Assembly (NCBI RefSeq): GCF_001579945.1
Contig: NZ_CP011971.1
Span: 62,001 to 126,000 of the forward strand
Direction of reading: 5' to 3'
Origin: Steroidobacter denitrificans
Lineage (GTDB): Bacteria; Pseudomonadota; Gammaproteobacteria; Steroidobacterales; Steroidobacteraceae
DNA length: 64,000 nt
Shown: positions 1 through 9,400 of the stretch, piece by piece
Position numbering within the stretch: position 1 is the stretch's first letter
How the letters are laid out: every line of letters begins with the position of its first letter
Program-made: the position numbers and the translations under genes
Notes under the pieces: model-generated
What the model saw: only the letters and a program-made list of their open reading frames with translations
Databases searched by the model: none
Told to the model about the DNA's origin: nothing

Positions 1-1743
1 GAGCTGCAGCGTGCGCGCGCCATGCATGATTTCCAGCGGCGAGAAGGCATGTACATGCATGTCGGGTACGGCCGCTTTCACCGCGGCGACGATCGATAGA
101 TAGGTCTCGCCCGTGTAGCTTGGATGAATCCCACCTTGCAGACACACTTCTGTGGCGCCGGCGGCGTGCGCCTCGACGGCCCGCTGCGCAATCTCATCGG
201 TATCGATGCGATAGGCGGGTCCACGTAGATCGCGAGCGCTGCGGCCTTTGGAAAAGGCGCAGAACCCACAGCGATAAGTACAGATATTGGTGTAGTTGAT
301 GTTGCGGTTGACGATATAAGAGACCTCGTCACCCACCGCATCCTCACGCACCAGATCCGCAGCCCGGAGCACTTCGTGCAAATCACGGCCGGCGGCGTAG
401 AACAGCTGTTCGATGTCACTTTCTTCGAGCGACGCGCCGCGGCCGGCACGGGCCAGTGCGCGAGCAATGGGACGCGACAGGCCGGAGCGGTGCGAGATAC
501 CGGTACCCGTGTCGCGCACCGCCTCGCGAATCCAGGTGTAGGCGGCCGCCGGTACCGGGGTCGCAGCACCCGCGTGCCAGAGATCGGTGCGGGCCAGGCC
601 GCGAGTGTCGGCAGCGCGGCGCACCGCGCTGAGCAGTGCAGGATCGACCCAGTGCTCCGGCGTGCGCACGAAAGGCGGAGCGATTCCCAACCGCTCGGTG
701 AGTTCGCGGTCTGCGGCGGCTGTTTCGGTTGCGAGCGTTTCCAAATGCGGCCAGGGCGCTTCCGGATTCACGTGGTCGGGGGTCACGGGCGATACGCCAC
801 CCCAATCGTTCACGCCGGCCCGCACCAGAGCGGCGAGCGCTCCGGGCTGCAGGTTGGGCGGCGCCTGCAGCGAAAAACGTGGGCCCAGCACCAGGCGTGC
901 CACGGCAATCGTCCAGAGATGCTCCTGCAGCGAAGGCTCGGGCGCCTGGCTCATGCGCGTACCTGGCTTGGCGCGGAAGTTCTGTATGATGACTTCCTGC
1001 AGATGTCCATAACGCTCATGCAATGCGCGCAGTGCCAGCAATGCTTCGAGCCGCTCGAGCCGCGTCTCGCCGATCCCGATCAGCAGCCCGGTGGTGAAGG
1101 GGATGGCCAGTTCGCCTGCCCATTCGATCGTTTCCAGCCGCCGTGCCGGCCACTTGTCCGGCGAGCCGAAGTGTGGACCGCCGCGTGCGCTCAGGCGTTC
1201 CGAGGCCGTCTCGAGCATCAGGCCCATGGAGACCGAGACAGGTCGCAGCCGCTGCAGATCCTCGCGATTCATGACGCCTGGATTGAGATGCGGCAACAGT
1301 CCGACCTGGGTGAACACCGAGCGCGCGGCCGCCTCCAGGTATTCGAGGGTGCTCGAATGTCCGAGTTCGGCGAGCGCGCGCCGGGCAGCCGAGTAGCGCA
1401 GTTCGGGCTTGTCGCCAAGCGTGAAAAGCGCTTCCTTGCAGCCGGCGGCGGCGCCGGTACGGGCGATCTCCACAACCTCATCGGGACTGAGATAGGCCTG
1501 CTTGAGCGAGCGCGGCGCCTTGGCGAAGGTACAGTAGTGACAGACGTCGCGACAAAGCTGGGTCAGCGGGATGAAGACCTTGCGCGAGTAGGTCACCGCC
1601 CGTCCGTGACCCTCCAGCGTGAGCTCCTCCGCGGCCGCCAGCAGTGGACGCAGATCCGTGAGGTCGGCAAGCGCGAGCACCTGGGCATCATCGAGTCGAG
1701 TACCCTCGCGTGCTGTGGCAATCGCTTTTTGCGCAGTCGACAT
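1..1743 (-). CDS. fbiC: FO synthase (fused CofG/CofH), 3' part cut by the window edge
   Basis: FO synthase joins a tyrosine-derived intermediate to the flavin precursor 5-amino-6-ribitylamino-uracil to make FO, the chromophore of coenzyme F420. Reading the minus strand from the ATG at 1743 gives 581 codons without a stop to the window edge. Two radical-SAM CxxxCxxC motifs are visible: Cys64/68/71 (CofG half, sequence CRDVCHYC) and Cys488/492/495 (CofH half, CTYRCGFC). Fused FbiC proteins are usually about 800-860 residues, so roughly 250 residues lie outside. The adjacent divergent gene is an LLM oxidoreductase of the type that often uses F420. No cofC, cofD/fbiA or fbiB is visible here. F420 synthesis is patchy in Proteobacteria. 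The two motifs, their order and spacing make the call secure. Confidence 0.93.
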   Translation of the reverse strand, partial: MSTAQKAIATAREGTRLDDAQVLALADLTDLRPLLAAAEELTLEGHGRAVTYSRKVFIPLTQLCRDVCHYCTFAKAPRSLKQAYLSPDEVVEIARTGAAAGCKEALFTLGDKPELRYSAARRALAELGHSSTLEYLEAAARSVFTQVGLLPHLNPGVMNREDLQRLRPVSVSMGLMLETASERLSARGGPHFGSPDKWPARRLETIEWAGELAIPFTTGLLIGIGETRLERLEALLALRALHERYGHLQEVIIQNFRAKPGTRMSQAPEPSLQEHLWTIAVARLVLGPRFSLQAPPNLQPGALAALVRAGVNDWGGVSPVTPDHVNPEAPWPHLETLATETAAADRELTERLGIAPPFVRTPEHWVDPALLSAVRRAADTRGLARTDLWHAGAATPVPAAAYTWIREAVRDTGTGISHRSGLSRPIARALARAGRGASLEESDIEQLFYAAGRDLHEVLRAADLVREDAVGDEVSYIVNRNINYTNICTYRCGFCAFSKGRSARDLRGPAYRIDTDEIAQRAVEAHAAGATEVCLQGGIHPSYTGETYLSIVAAVKAAVPDMHVHAFSPLEIMHGARTLQL

Positions 1744-2241
1744 TCTTGCAAGTCTCCGTCGCGGACTCGAAACCGAATCGATCACCGGCCTGCTCGCAGG
1801 TGAGCAACATCCCCAGGCGTATCCACGCCGATAGCGGGTTCTGGCAGCCTTGCCGATGGACCTCGGCGTTGCCGGCTCCTCAGCGGTCCGCCAGCGCTGT
1901 GTGAATGGGAACTAGAATTCGCCGATGGTCCGAGTATAACGCATCCAATCTGGATTCGCGGGGCTCGGACGCGGTGCGCAGATGGGATGCCGAAGCACGC
2001 TGATCAGGTGCGACAGCGAAGTCGCCAGGCGGGCTTCATGACCCTCAACGGGCCCTCCCCAGGCAAGGTTTAGCCCAGGCGGGACCTCCAAGGAGACTAC
2101 GCGCGCCGGGTTCAGGATGAGGTATGGTTTTGCTTCGAACGATTCGCGGGATTCACTGAGCCTTGAACGATCCGAGACATAGGATCTCGGCATAGGACTT
2201 GGGCCTGGGACCTTGAGTAGAGCTTTGGGAGTGATTCAAGA
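1744..2241. other. Divergent intergenic region between fbiC and an LLM oxidoreductase gene
   Basis: About 500 bases without a convincing gene. Short open frames exist on both strands but show no recognisable domain. The region must hold the promoters of both flanking genes. A GGGAG ribosome-binding site lies just ahead of the ATG at 2242. No strong palindrome or RNA gene was recognised. Confidence 0.6.
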
Positions 2242-3153
2242 ATGGTTCAAGTAGCGCAAGTAGCGATCGGGCTGTACGGTCTGCAGCAATGGTTTGACGG
2301 CGATTTTGCGCCGGTGGTGGAAGTGGCCCGCACGGCTGAGGAAGCAGGCGTCGATCAGGTGAGCATCACCGATCATGTGGTGATGGGGGAAAACACCGAC
2401 AAGTACCCCTATGGGCCGTTTCCCGCGCCATTGGATTACCCCTGGTTCGAGCCGCTCACGGTGCTGGCGGCCATCGCCGGGGGGACGCGCCGTATCCGGC
2501 TATCGGCAGGCGTGCTGATCGCACCGCTGCGCCCGGCGGTGCTGCTTGCCAAGCAGCTTGCGACGCTGGATGTCATGTCGCGCGGCCGGGTGAGCATTGG
2601 CTTGGGCCTGGGCTGGCAGAGGGAGGAATATGAGGCCTCGGGCGTGCCCTGGGAAGGGCGCTACACGCGTCTCGAGGAGCAGGTGCGCGTGTGCAAGCTG
2701 CTGTGGAGCCAGGCGCCGGCCAGCTTCCGGGGCAGCACGGTGCAATTCGAGCGCATCCATGCCTGGCCGCGTCCGGTGCAGGCTGGCGGCATTCCGATCT
2801 GGTTCGGGCTGGCACCGAGCGAGCGCAATGTCGAGCGGATCGCCGAGCTCGGCGATGGCTGGATTCCGATGGAACAACGGCCGGAACTGCTGGCCGGGCA
2901 CATCGACAAGCTGCGCAAGGCGTTCGTCGCGCGCGGCCGCGATCCGCAGCATTTGGCGGTGCGGGTGGCATTGCGCCCGGTGTTTCGGGATGACGGCACG
3001 CCGGATCTGGAGGCGACGCTGGCCACCATTCCGGCACTGGCTCGTGCCGGGGTGACAATGGTGGAAGCGCTGCCGCTGATTTTTTGTCGTGGCCCGCAGG
3101 ATCTGGAGGCTTTCTGTAAGCAACTTGTGGCAGCGGGCCGGCAGGCGGCATAA
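2242..3153 (+). CDS. LLM-class (luciferase-like) oxidoreductase, probably F420-dependent
   Basis: A 303-residue TIM-barrel protein of the bacterial luciferase/F420-dependent oxidoreductase superfamily. Family signatures include the N-terminal strand-helix with ARTAEEAGVDQVSITDH (residues about 30-46), a central GRVSIGLGLGWQREEY segment, and ELGDGWIPM near residue 207-215. Relatives use reduced F420 or FMNH2 to reduce or oxidise small carbon substrates; the substrate is unknown here. The ATG at 2242 has a GGGAG Shine-Dalgarno. It is divergent from fbiC, which supports F420 rather than FMN as cofactor, but that is inference from context. The 3' end is 6 bases from the convergent gspB gene. Confidence 0.8.
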   Translation: MVQVAQVAIGLYGLQQWFDGDFAPVVEVARTAEEAGVDQVSITDHVVMGENTDKYPYGPFPAPLDYPWFEPLTVLAAIAGGTRRIRLSAGVLIAPLRPAVLLAKQLATLDVMSRGRVSIGLGLGWQREEYEASGVPWEGRYTRLEEQVRVCKLLWSQAPASFRGSTVQFERIHAWPRPVQAGGIPIWFGLAPSERNVERIAELGDGWIPMEQRPELLAGHIDKLRKAFVARGRDPQHLAVRVALRPVFRDDGTPDLEATLATIPALARAGVTMVEALPLIFCRGPQDLEAFCKQLVAAGRQAA

Positions 3154-3159
3154 GCCGTC

Positions 3160-3969
3160 TTATTGCCGCGTCAGCAGGAAGCGCAGGCCCCGGTGATTCA
3201 GGACGACGCCGTCGGGTGTGATGCGTTCGACCTGGGGGCCTTCACTCAAGGACTGTCCTTCAATGTATTTGCGCATGTTCACGAATATGAAACGCTCGGC
3301 GGGTATGCCGGAATACACGTGGATATCCAGATGCATATCGGGCAGCGACGTGCCGCCGGCAAGCATGTCGCTCACGGTCGGCAGGACCTCGTTGCCGGGA
3401 TCGGTTCCGGTGCGCGCGGCCTCCGGGAGGGATTCCCGCGGGACGAGCGTGACAGCCGGCGCTTCGATGCGCCGGACCATGGGCGGGCCGTCGGGGACAC
3501 CGGCCGCCGCTGCGAGATGCGTGTAAGGGGCGAGGACATCGCCACCGCTCCCGTAGGGATCGGCTTCATCGGCCAGCGAGCGTACGGCCGGACTGCGCGA
3601 TGCCGAGTTTAGGGTGGACGGTGAAGCAGGCGAGTGGGTGCCGTCCGCCGCAGCGAGATTCCTATCCGGCCTGCTCTCTTGCGGCCTGGGAAGTGCCGGT
3701 GAAGGTGCCGGGTGCCGAGACCGGCTGCCGGCGGCGGCCTGAATTTCCGGTTGCAAGGCTGCAGCTGCCGGCGGCAGCTGCGTTTCACTGTTGCGGATCA
3801 GCACGATCGCCAGTACGCCTAAGTTGACCACCAGCAGCGCGGCGACGCCGATCACCCACCAGGGACGTTCCTCATCGCGGCGCCGGATGCGTATATCCGT
3901 CAGCGAGGGACCGCTGTGGCGCTGCCGCTCGTTCTCGGATTTTTTCAGCGCCTCCAGGATGAAGCTCAT
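3160..3969 (-). CDS. gspB: GspB-like general secretion pathway protein
   Basis: A 269-residue inner-membrane protein. It opens with MSFILEALKKSENERQR, typical of GspB/ExeB. A single membrane segment lies at about residues 38-58 after a basic stretch. A long Pro/Ala/Ser-rich periplasmic linker follows, and a compact C-terminal domain (about 195-269) carries the GspB ending with NHRGLRFLL. With GspA it helps insert the type II secretin through peptidoglycan. Its ATG overlaps the gspA stop by one base (TGATG), so the two are translationally coupled. No other gsp gene is seen in the window, so the secretion apparatus must be encoded elsewhere. Confidence 0.85.
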   Translation of the reverse strand: MSFILEALKKSENERQRHSGPSLTDIRIRRRDEERPWWVIGVAALLVVNLGVLAIVLIRNSETQLPPAAAALQPEIQAAAGSRSRHPAPSPALPRPQESRPDRNLAAADGTHSPASPSTLNSASRSPAVRSLADEADPYGSGGDVLAPYTHLAAAAGVPDGPPMVRRIEAPAVTLVPRESLPEAARTGTDPGNEVLPTVSDMLAGGTSLPDMHLDIHVYSGIPAERFIFVNMRKYIEGQSLSEGPQVERITPDGVVLNHRGLRFLLTRQ

Positions 3970-5672
3970 CAGGAACTCCCCTGGACGGAGTCGGTGCGTG
4001 TCAGCAGTAGCGGGGCGTCGCCGGTATTGCTCAAGGTGTCCAGCACGAGCTGAGTCTGTACGCCGGCAACACCGTCGACCGTCAGCCGATAGCGGCGCTG
4101 GAAGTCTTCCACCATGCGGACCAATTCCTCGTCGTAGTAATCGCTCGTGTTCGCAGCGGCGGGTTGGCCGCGCACGGTATTCAACGCAGCGCGCAGCCAG
4201 CGCACGTTTTCGCCCTGCATCCCGGCCGACAAGGAGTGCGCGCCCGTGACCTGGGGCCGCCACAGCACCAGGTAATCGCCATACCACAGCCGGGAAATCG
4301 AGGCCACCGAGACCGTCTGTTGTGCCTCGGGCAGCTTGATCGTCGCTGCGCCGTCTCGCAGTTCCGCGACCACCACCTGGTGTGCGTTCCCATGATCGTC
4401 GATCAAGGTCAGGATCGCAGGCCGGTTCAGGGTCCGCAACTGACCCCAGGAACCCTGCTGATAGACGCATTGCAAACCCTGCTGCAGCGCCTGATCACAG
4501 GGGCGACCCCGGGCCGGGTCGAAATGGCCGCCCCATAGGGAAAACAGCTGTGCAAAGGCATTTTCTGTGCTCGTGCCGTGCGGCTGATCCTCCAGCAGCA
4601 TGGCGATGTCCATCTCCGCGGCGGCGGTTGCCGGCCCGATCGGGCCGGGCTCTTCGGCCTGCGGAGCCGTCCCGGTGGATGACATGGCCGCAGTCGTGAT
4701 CGATTCGGCCGCCGCGACCGGGTCGTGGAGGGCGGCCTGGGTTCTGTCGGCGCGATCGTCCTGGGGCGCCGAATGCAACTGCCACAGGCCGAATGTCACG
4801 CCGGCCGCGGCGACGGCGATGGAGGCAAGCGCCAGCGCCTTCATCCAGGGAGAGCCGAAGCGGCGACCATAGACTTCGCCGGCGGCATGACGCACCAGCG
4901 CCGGGCCGATGCAGTGCGTGTCCCGGGTGAACGCGCCCAGCAGCGCACGATCGCAGATCACGTTGATGATGCGGGGAACGCCCTGGCTCAAGGTGTGAAC
5001 TGTCCGCAGCGCCGCCGGCGTGAAGATCTCACCGTTTGCGCCGGCGATTTTCAGTCGATGGGTGACATAGGCGGCGGTCTCGGTCTTGGACAGGGGATCC
5101 AGGTGGTAACGGCCGGTGATGCGCTGGGCGAGCTGCCGCAGCTCGTTGCGGCCCAACAGTTCACGCAGTTCGGGTTGGCCGATCAGGATGATTTGCAGTA
5201 GTTTCTGCGAAGCCGTTTCTAGATTTGTCAGCAACCGTACCTGTTCCAAGGTCTGCGGTGTCAGATTCTGGGCCTCATCGACGATCACGACGATTCGCCT
5301 GCCTTTCGCATGTGCGTCGAGCAGACGCTTGTTCAGCACATCGACCAGATCCTTGATGCTGGCAACATCCTCGTCACGCATGAAAATGCCCAGTTCTTCA
5401 CAGATGGTCAGCACGAATTGCAGGGGCGTCAACTGCGGATTCAGGATGACCGCGACATCGGCATGACCCGGCATGCGTTCCAGGAGCGAGCGCACCACCG
5501 TCGTCTTGCCGGTGCCGACCTCGCCGGTGAGCTGGATGAAGCCGCCGGCTTCGGTGATGCCGTATAAAAGATGAGCGAGCGCTTCCGCGTGACGCTCGCT
5601 CATGAAGAGGTAGCGCGGGTCGGGGGTGATTGCGAAAGGCTTTTCGTCGAGGCCGAAAAAGCTCGTATACAT
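3969..5672 (-). CDS. gspA: GspA/ExeA-like AAA+ ATPase with peptidoglycan-binding domain
   Basis: 567 residues from the ATG at 5672. The conserved N-terminus (MYTSFFGLDEKPFAITPDPR) decides this start over upstream ATG codons. Walker A is GEVGTGKTT at residues 50-58, and Walker B with VDEAQNL lies near 130-140. A membrane segment follows near 280-300. Next come a C39-peptidase-like region with the WxxLRxxNRPAIL pattern and a C-terminal peptidoglycan-binding type 1 domain (LSAGMQGENVRWLR onward). ExeA-type proteins use ATP and peptidoglycan contacts to assemble the type II secretion secretin. The gene is the first of a two-gene unit with gspB and faces a 428-base divergent region. Confidence 0.88.
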   Translation of the reverse strand: MYTSFFGLDEKPFAITPDPRYLFMSERHAEALAHLLYGITEAGGFIQLTGEVGTGKTTVVRSLLERMPGHADVAVILNPQLTPLQFVLTICEELGIFMRDEDVASIKDLVDVLNKRLLDAHAKGRRIVVIVDEAQNLTPQTLEQVRLLTNLETASQKLLQIILIGQPELRELLGRNELRQLAQRITGRYHLDPLSKTETAAYVTHRLKIAGANGEIFTPAALRTVHTLSQGVPRIINVICDRALLGAFTRDTHCIGPALVRHAAGEVYGRRFGSPWMKALALASIAVAAAGVTFGLWQLHSAPQDDRADRTQAALHDPVAAAESITTAAMSSTGTAPQAEEPGPIGPATAAAEMDIAMLLEDQPHGTSTENAFAQLFSLWGGHFDPARGRPCDQALQQGLQCVYQQGSWGQLRTLNRPAILTLIDDHGNAHQVVVAELRDGAATIKLPEAQQTVSVASISRLWYGDYLVLWRPQVTGAHSLSAGMQGENVRWLRAALNTVRGQPAAANTSDYYDEELVRMVEDFQRRYRLTVDGVAGVQTQLVLDTLSNTGDAPLLLTRTDSVQGSS

Positions 5673-6100
5673 GCCGGATACGGGCCCAGGGTGGAGGTAC
5701 GAATGCGTCATGATGCGCCCTGGCGCTGCAGCTGGCAAAGGTGGCCGCGCGAGGGGCAGGTCGGTCATTACGGCGCGGTGGAATCGGCCCCGGTCCCAAG
5801 TAACCGACAAGGGGACATTCGTATCCGGTTAATCGGATGGTATCTGGTTAAAAGGAGACATTACGATCTGACGCTAACACAGGATCCGGCGCTGACACAG
5901 GCCCGCGCCGCCTTGCCGCTGCCGCGTGGTACCGTTACGCTTTACTGCACTTTCCCGAAAGTCCGGCCATCGGGACGGCGTCCGATATCCGGACCACCGG
6001 GGCATCTCCCGTTTCACCCTGGAAGCGGACGTCCAAAGGCCTAGCCTCAGGATCAGCTCTCGTTTGCGTATCAGGGCGTACCCGACAATGGAGCGGCGGC
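5673..6100. other. Divergent intergenic region, gspA / ABC transporter
   Basis: A 428-base gap holding the upstream regions of gspA (minus) and the ABC ATPase gene (plus). Open frames crossing it have no recognisable domain. Around 5800-5870 there is a relatively AT-rich stretch (ggttaatcggatggtatctgg and neighbours) that may hold promoters. No RNA gene or strong dyad was recognised. Confidence 0.5.
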
Positions 6101-7018
6101 GTGAAGGCGCTTTCTTTTCAGAAACTGACCAAAACCTACAAGAACGGCGTACAGGCGCTCAAGGGTATCGATCTGACGGTCGACGAAGGCGACTTCTTTG
6201 CCCTGCTGGGGCCGAACGGCGCCGGCAAGACCACGGCCATCGGCATCGTGACGTCGCTGATCAACAAGACCAGCGGCAAGGTCATCGTATTCGGCCACGA
6301 TATCGACAACGACCTGGCCGGGGCGAAATCCTGCATCGGACTGGTGCCTCAGGAAGTGAATTTCAACCAGTTCGAGGATGTGTCCACGATCCTGCTGAAC
6401 CAGGCCGGTTTCTATGGGATTCCGCGCCGTCTCGCCAAACAGCGGCTGAAAAAGAATCTCGATGCGCTGCAGTTGTGGGACAAGCGTGATGCCGTGGCGC
6501 GCAGCTTGTCGGGAGGCATGAAGCGCCGCCTGATGATCGCCCGGGCGTTGATGCACGAGCCGAAGCTGCTGATCCTGGATGAGCCGACTGCCGGCGTGGA
6601 CATCGAGGTGCGCCGCACGATGTGGACCTTCCTGCGCGGAATCAATACCGCGGGTACCACCATCATTCTGACTACCCATTACCTGGAGGAGGCCGAAAAC
6701 CTGTGCCGTCACGTGGCGATCATCGACCAGGGCCGTATCATCGAGAACGATCGCATGAGCGTCGTGTTGCGCAAGCTGCAGAGTGAGGTTTTCGTATTCA
6801 ATCTGCGCCATCCCGCGCCGGCGCCGCCTGCCTTGCCGGGATATGCGACGACGATGCCGGACGATCATACGCTGGAGGTCGAGGTCACCAAGGAGCAGAA
6901 TCTCAACGATATCTTCTCGATCCTGAGCGCCTCCGGCCTGGAAGTCCTGTCGATGCGCAACAAGTCCAACAGGCTCGAGGAGCTGTTCATGCGGATGGTG
7001 AAGCAGACGGTGACATAA
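6101..7018 (+). CDS. yadG: ABC-2 type transporter ATP-binding protein (YadG-like)
   Basis: 305 residues from a GTG at 6101. It has Walker A GPNGAGKTT, signature LSGGMKRR and Walker B LLILDEPTAGVD, all in the order of the YadG/CcmA type ABC-2 exporters. The C-terminal about 80 residues are the poorly conserved accessory region found in this family. It energises export through the YadH-type permease encoded 59 bases downstream. The substrate of YadGH is not established. There is no signal peptide; it should act at the cytoplasmic face of the inner membrane. Confidence 0.88.
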   Translation: MKALSFQKLTKTYKNGVQALKGIDLTVDEGDFFALLGPNGAGKTTAIGIVTSLINKTSGKVIVFGHDIDNDLAGAKSCIGLVPQEVNFNQFEDVSTILLNQAGFYGIPRRLAKQRLKKNLDALQLWDKRDAVARSLSGGMKRRLMIARALMHEPKLLILDEPTAGVDIEVRRTMWTFLRGINTAGTTIILTTHYLEEAENLCRHVAIIDQGRIIENDRMSVVLRKLQSEVFVFNLRHPAPAPPALPGYATTMPDDHTLEVEVTKEQNLNDIFSILSASGLEVLSMRNKSNRLEELFMRMVKQTVT

Positions 7019-7077
7019 TCGGATCGTCCGATATCGCACCGAGTTCCGTCTGTAATCTTTAGTCCGCCGCCGATCCC

Positions 7078-7851
7078 ATGAGTGTCAAAACCAACATCAT
7101 CGGTTTCAATACGATCGTTCTGCGCGAGTTCAATCGTATCATTCGCATCTGGTTGCAAACGGTCATTCCCCCGGCGATCACCGCGAGCCTGTATTTCCTG
7201 ATCTTCGGCAGCCTGGTCGGCAGGCGTATCGGCGAGATGGGCGGCTACAACTATATCCAGTACATCGCGCCCGGTCTGATCATGATGTCGGTAATCACCA
7301 ATTCCTACGGCAATGTCGTGTCTTCGTTCTTTGGCGCGAAGTTCGGCAAACACATCGAGGAACTGCTGGTCTCGCCATTGCCGAACTGGCTCATCGTGAC
7401 GGGTTATGTCGCCGGCGGTCTGGCGCGTGGGTTGCTGGTGGGAGCGATCGTCACGGCAGTCACGCTGCTGTTCACGCGCATGCAGGTTCACGATGCAGCC
7501 GCATTGATCTCGGCGGTCGTTCTGAGTTCGATCGTGTTCTCGCTGGCCGGCATGATCAATGCGATCCTGGCCACGAACTTCGATCAGATCACTTTCATCC
7601 CGACATTCGTTCTCACGCCGCTGACGTATCTGGGAGGCGTGTTCTACACGATCACGCTGCTACCGCAGTGGGCACAGCAGGTTTCGTATGCCAATCCGAT
7701 TCTGTATATGGTCAACGCCTTCCGCTACGGTTTCCTGGGTGTATCGGACGTCGAGTTGCGGGCCGCTTACGCCATCATGATCATCGCCGTGCTGATGCTG
7801 TACATCGCCTGCGTCTGGATGCTGCACCGGGGTGTGGGGATGCGGGAGTAG
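7078..7851 (+). CDS. yadH: ABC-2 type transporter permease (YadH-like)
   Basis: 257 residues, strongly hydrophobic, with about six predicted membrane segments, the usual layout of ABC-2 permeases. Segments LVVGAIVTAVTLLF-like, SSIVFSLAGMINAIL-like and the C-terminal AIMIIAVLMLYIACVWML are visible. The motif region FLGVSDVELRAAYA near the C-terminus is typical of YadH. It pairs with the upstream ATPase gene. Its stop at 7849-7851 lies just before the convergent gltD gene. Confidence 0.87.
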   Translation: MSVKTNIIGFNTIVLREFNRIIRIWLQTVIPPAITASLYFLIFGSLVGRRIGEMGGYNYIQYIAPGLIMMSVITNSYGNVVSSFFGAKFGKHIEELLVSPLPNWLIVTGYVAGGLARGLLVGAIVTAVTLLFTRMQVHDAAALISAVVLSSIVFSLAGMINAILATNFDQITFIPTFVLTPLTYLGGVFYTITLLPQWAQQVSYANPILYMVNAFRYGFLGVSDVELRAAYAIMIIAVLMLYIACVWMLHRGVGMRE

Positions 7852-7865
7852 CTACGTTCACGGGC

Positions 7866-7885
7866 CAGCTGCCTCACGGCAGCTG
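7866..7885. terminator. Short hairpin between yadH and gltD 3' ends
   Basis: CAGCTGCC (7866-7873), loop TCAC, GGCAGCTG (7878-7885) form a perfect 8-bp stem that overlaps the gltD stop codon in a convergent gap. It could act as a bidirectional terminator, but neither side has a T tract. Confidence 0.35.
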
Positions 7886-9400
7886 CGTTGTACCCATCAG
7901 GTAGCGGTCGCATTCGCGGGCGGCGCCGCGGCCCTCGTTGATGGCCCAGACGACCAGGCTCTGGCCGCGGCGACAGTCGCCGGCGGCGAATATGCCGCCG
8001 ATACTGGTGGCGAACCGGCCATGCGCGGCCTGGACGTTGCCTCGCGCGTCGAGTTCCACGTCCAGATCCTTCAGCAGCATGCGTTCGGGTCCGAGGAAGC
8101 CCATAGCCAGCAGCACCAGCTGCGCCGGATAGATCTTCTCGGTACCAGCGACCTCTATGGGGACAAGGTGGCCCTGGTCGTTGCGGCGCCAGTCGATCTG
8201 GATCGTCACTACTTCCTTGACCGCACCTCGGGTATCGGCGCCGAAATGCTTGACAGTGGTGAGATAGCTGCGTGGATCGGCCCCGAACCTCGCCGCCGCC
8301 TCTTCCTGCCCATAGTCCATCTTGTAGACCTTGGGCCATTCAGGCCAGGGATTGTCTGCGGCGCGCTCCAGCGGCGGGCGCTGCATGATCTCTATTTGCG
8401 TCAGGCTTTTGCATCCCTGGCGCATTGCCGTCGCCACACAATCCGTGCCGGTATCGCCGCCGCCGATGACGATCACGTCCTTGTCGAATGCATGGATCGG
8501 GCTGTCCGAAGCATCGTTCCCAACGTCGCTTCCAGCATCCTTCCCGATGTCATTGGATATATCGAGCAGCGCTTTCGTGCTGGCGGTCAGGTAGTCCATC
8601 GCGAAATGCACACCCTGCAGCTCGCGGCCCTCCACGGGTAGGTCGCGCGGCTGCGTGGCGCCGGTGCAGATCACGATGGCGTCGAAATCCTTGCGCAACA
8701 ACTGCGCTTCGACGTTCTCGCCGACGTTCGCGTTGCAGATGAACTTGATGCCCTCCTTCTCCATCACCTGCAGGCGCCGCTCCACAACCCCGCGCTTGTC
8801 GAGCTTCATGTTCGGGATGCCGTACATGAGCAGGCCACCGGGACGATCGTCGCGCTCCAGCACCGTGACCTGGTGGCCGGCGCGATTGAGCTGGGCGGCG
8901 GCGGCCAGCCCGGCCGGCCCCGAGCCGATGACGGCGACTTTCTTGCCGCTACGCCGGCGCGGCTGCTCCGGGACGATCCAGCCTTCTTCCCAGCCGCGCT
9001 CGGCGATCGCGGCTTCGAGCGTCTTGATCGTGACGGGCGGGCTGGAGATGCCAAGCACGCAGGCACCTTCACAGGGCGCCGGACAGACCCGACCGGTGAA
9101 ATCCGGGAAGTTATTGGTCATATGCAGCCGGTCGAGCGCTTCGCGCCACAAGCCGCGATACACGAGATCGTTCCATTCGGGGATCAGGTTGTTGACGGGA
9201 CACCCCGAGGCCATACCGTTGATCATCTTGCCGGTGTGGCAGAAGGGTACACCGCAGTCCATGCAGCGGGCCGCCTGGTTGCGCAGACGTTTCTCCGGCA
9301 TGTGATGATGCATTTCCTTCCAGTCGTTCACCCGCTCCTGGGGCGCACGGTCGACCGGCAGTTCGCGCACATACTCGATGAATCCAGTTGGCTTGCCCAT
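7874..9400 (-). CDS. gltD: Glutamate synthase (NADPH) small subunit
   Basis: 508 residues from the ATG at 9400 ([10 protein letters not shown]). The Cys-rich N-terminus ([10 protein letters not shown], then GCPVNN and CPAPCEGAC) binds the 4Fe-4S clusters. [10 protein letters not shown] near residue 155 is the FAD-binding dinucleotide motif and GGGDTGTDC is the NADPH-binding motif. The protein passes electrons from NADPH to the large subunit in the GOGAT cycle of ammonium assimilation. The start overlaps the gltB stop by one base (TGATG). A low-complexity Asp/Asn/Gly insertion (residues about 310-330, [20 protein letters not shown]) is unusual and is likely a surface loop. Confidence 0.95.
   Translation of the reverse strand: MGKPTGFIEYVRELPVDRAPQERVNDWKEMHHHMPEKRLRNQAARCMDCGVPFCHTGKMINGMASGCPVNNLIPEWNDLVYRGLWREALDRLHMTNNFPDFTGRVCPAPCEGACVLGISSPPVTIKTLEAAIAERGWEEGWIVPEQPRRRSGKKVAVIGSGPAGLAAAAQLNRAGHQVTVLERDDRPGGLLMYGIPNMKLDKRGVVERRLQVMEKEGIKFICNANVGENVEAQLLRKDFDAIVICTGATQPRDLPVEGRELQGVHFAMDYLTASTKALLDISNDIGKDAGSDVGNDASDSPIHAFDKDVIVIGGGDTGTDCVATAMRQGCKSLTQIEIMQRPPLERAADNPWPEWPKVYKMDYGQEEAAARFGADPRSYLTTVKHFGADTRGAVKEVVTIQIDWRRNDQGHLVPIEVAGTEKIYPAQLVLLAMGFLGPERMLLKDLDVELDARGNVQAAHGRFATSIGGIFAAGDCRRGQSLVVWAINEGRGAARECDRYLMGTTQLP

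Noticed and set aside
376-1803. Plus-strand open frame of 475 codons opposite fbiC
   Set aside because: No recognisable domain; the minus strand carries clear radical-SAM motifs across the same span.
1912-2193. 93-codon minus-strand frame between fbiC and the LLM gene
   Set aside because: No domain and no similarity recognised; probably non-coding.
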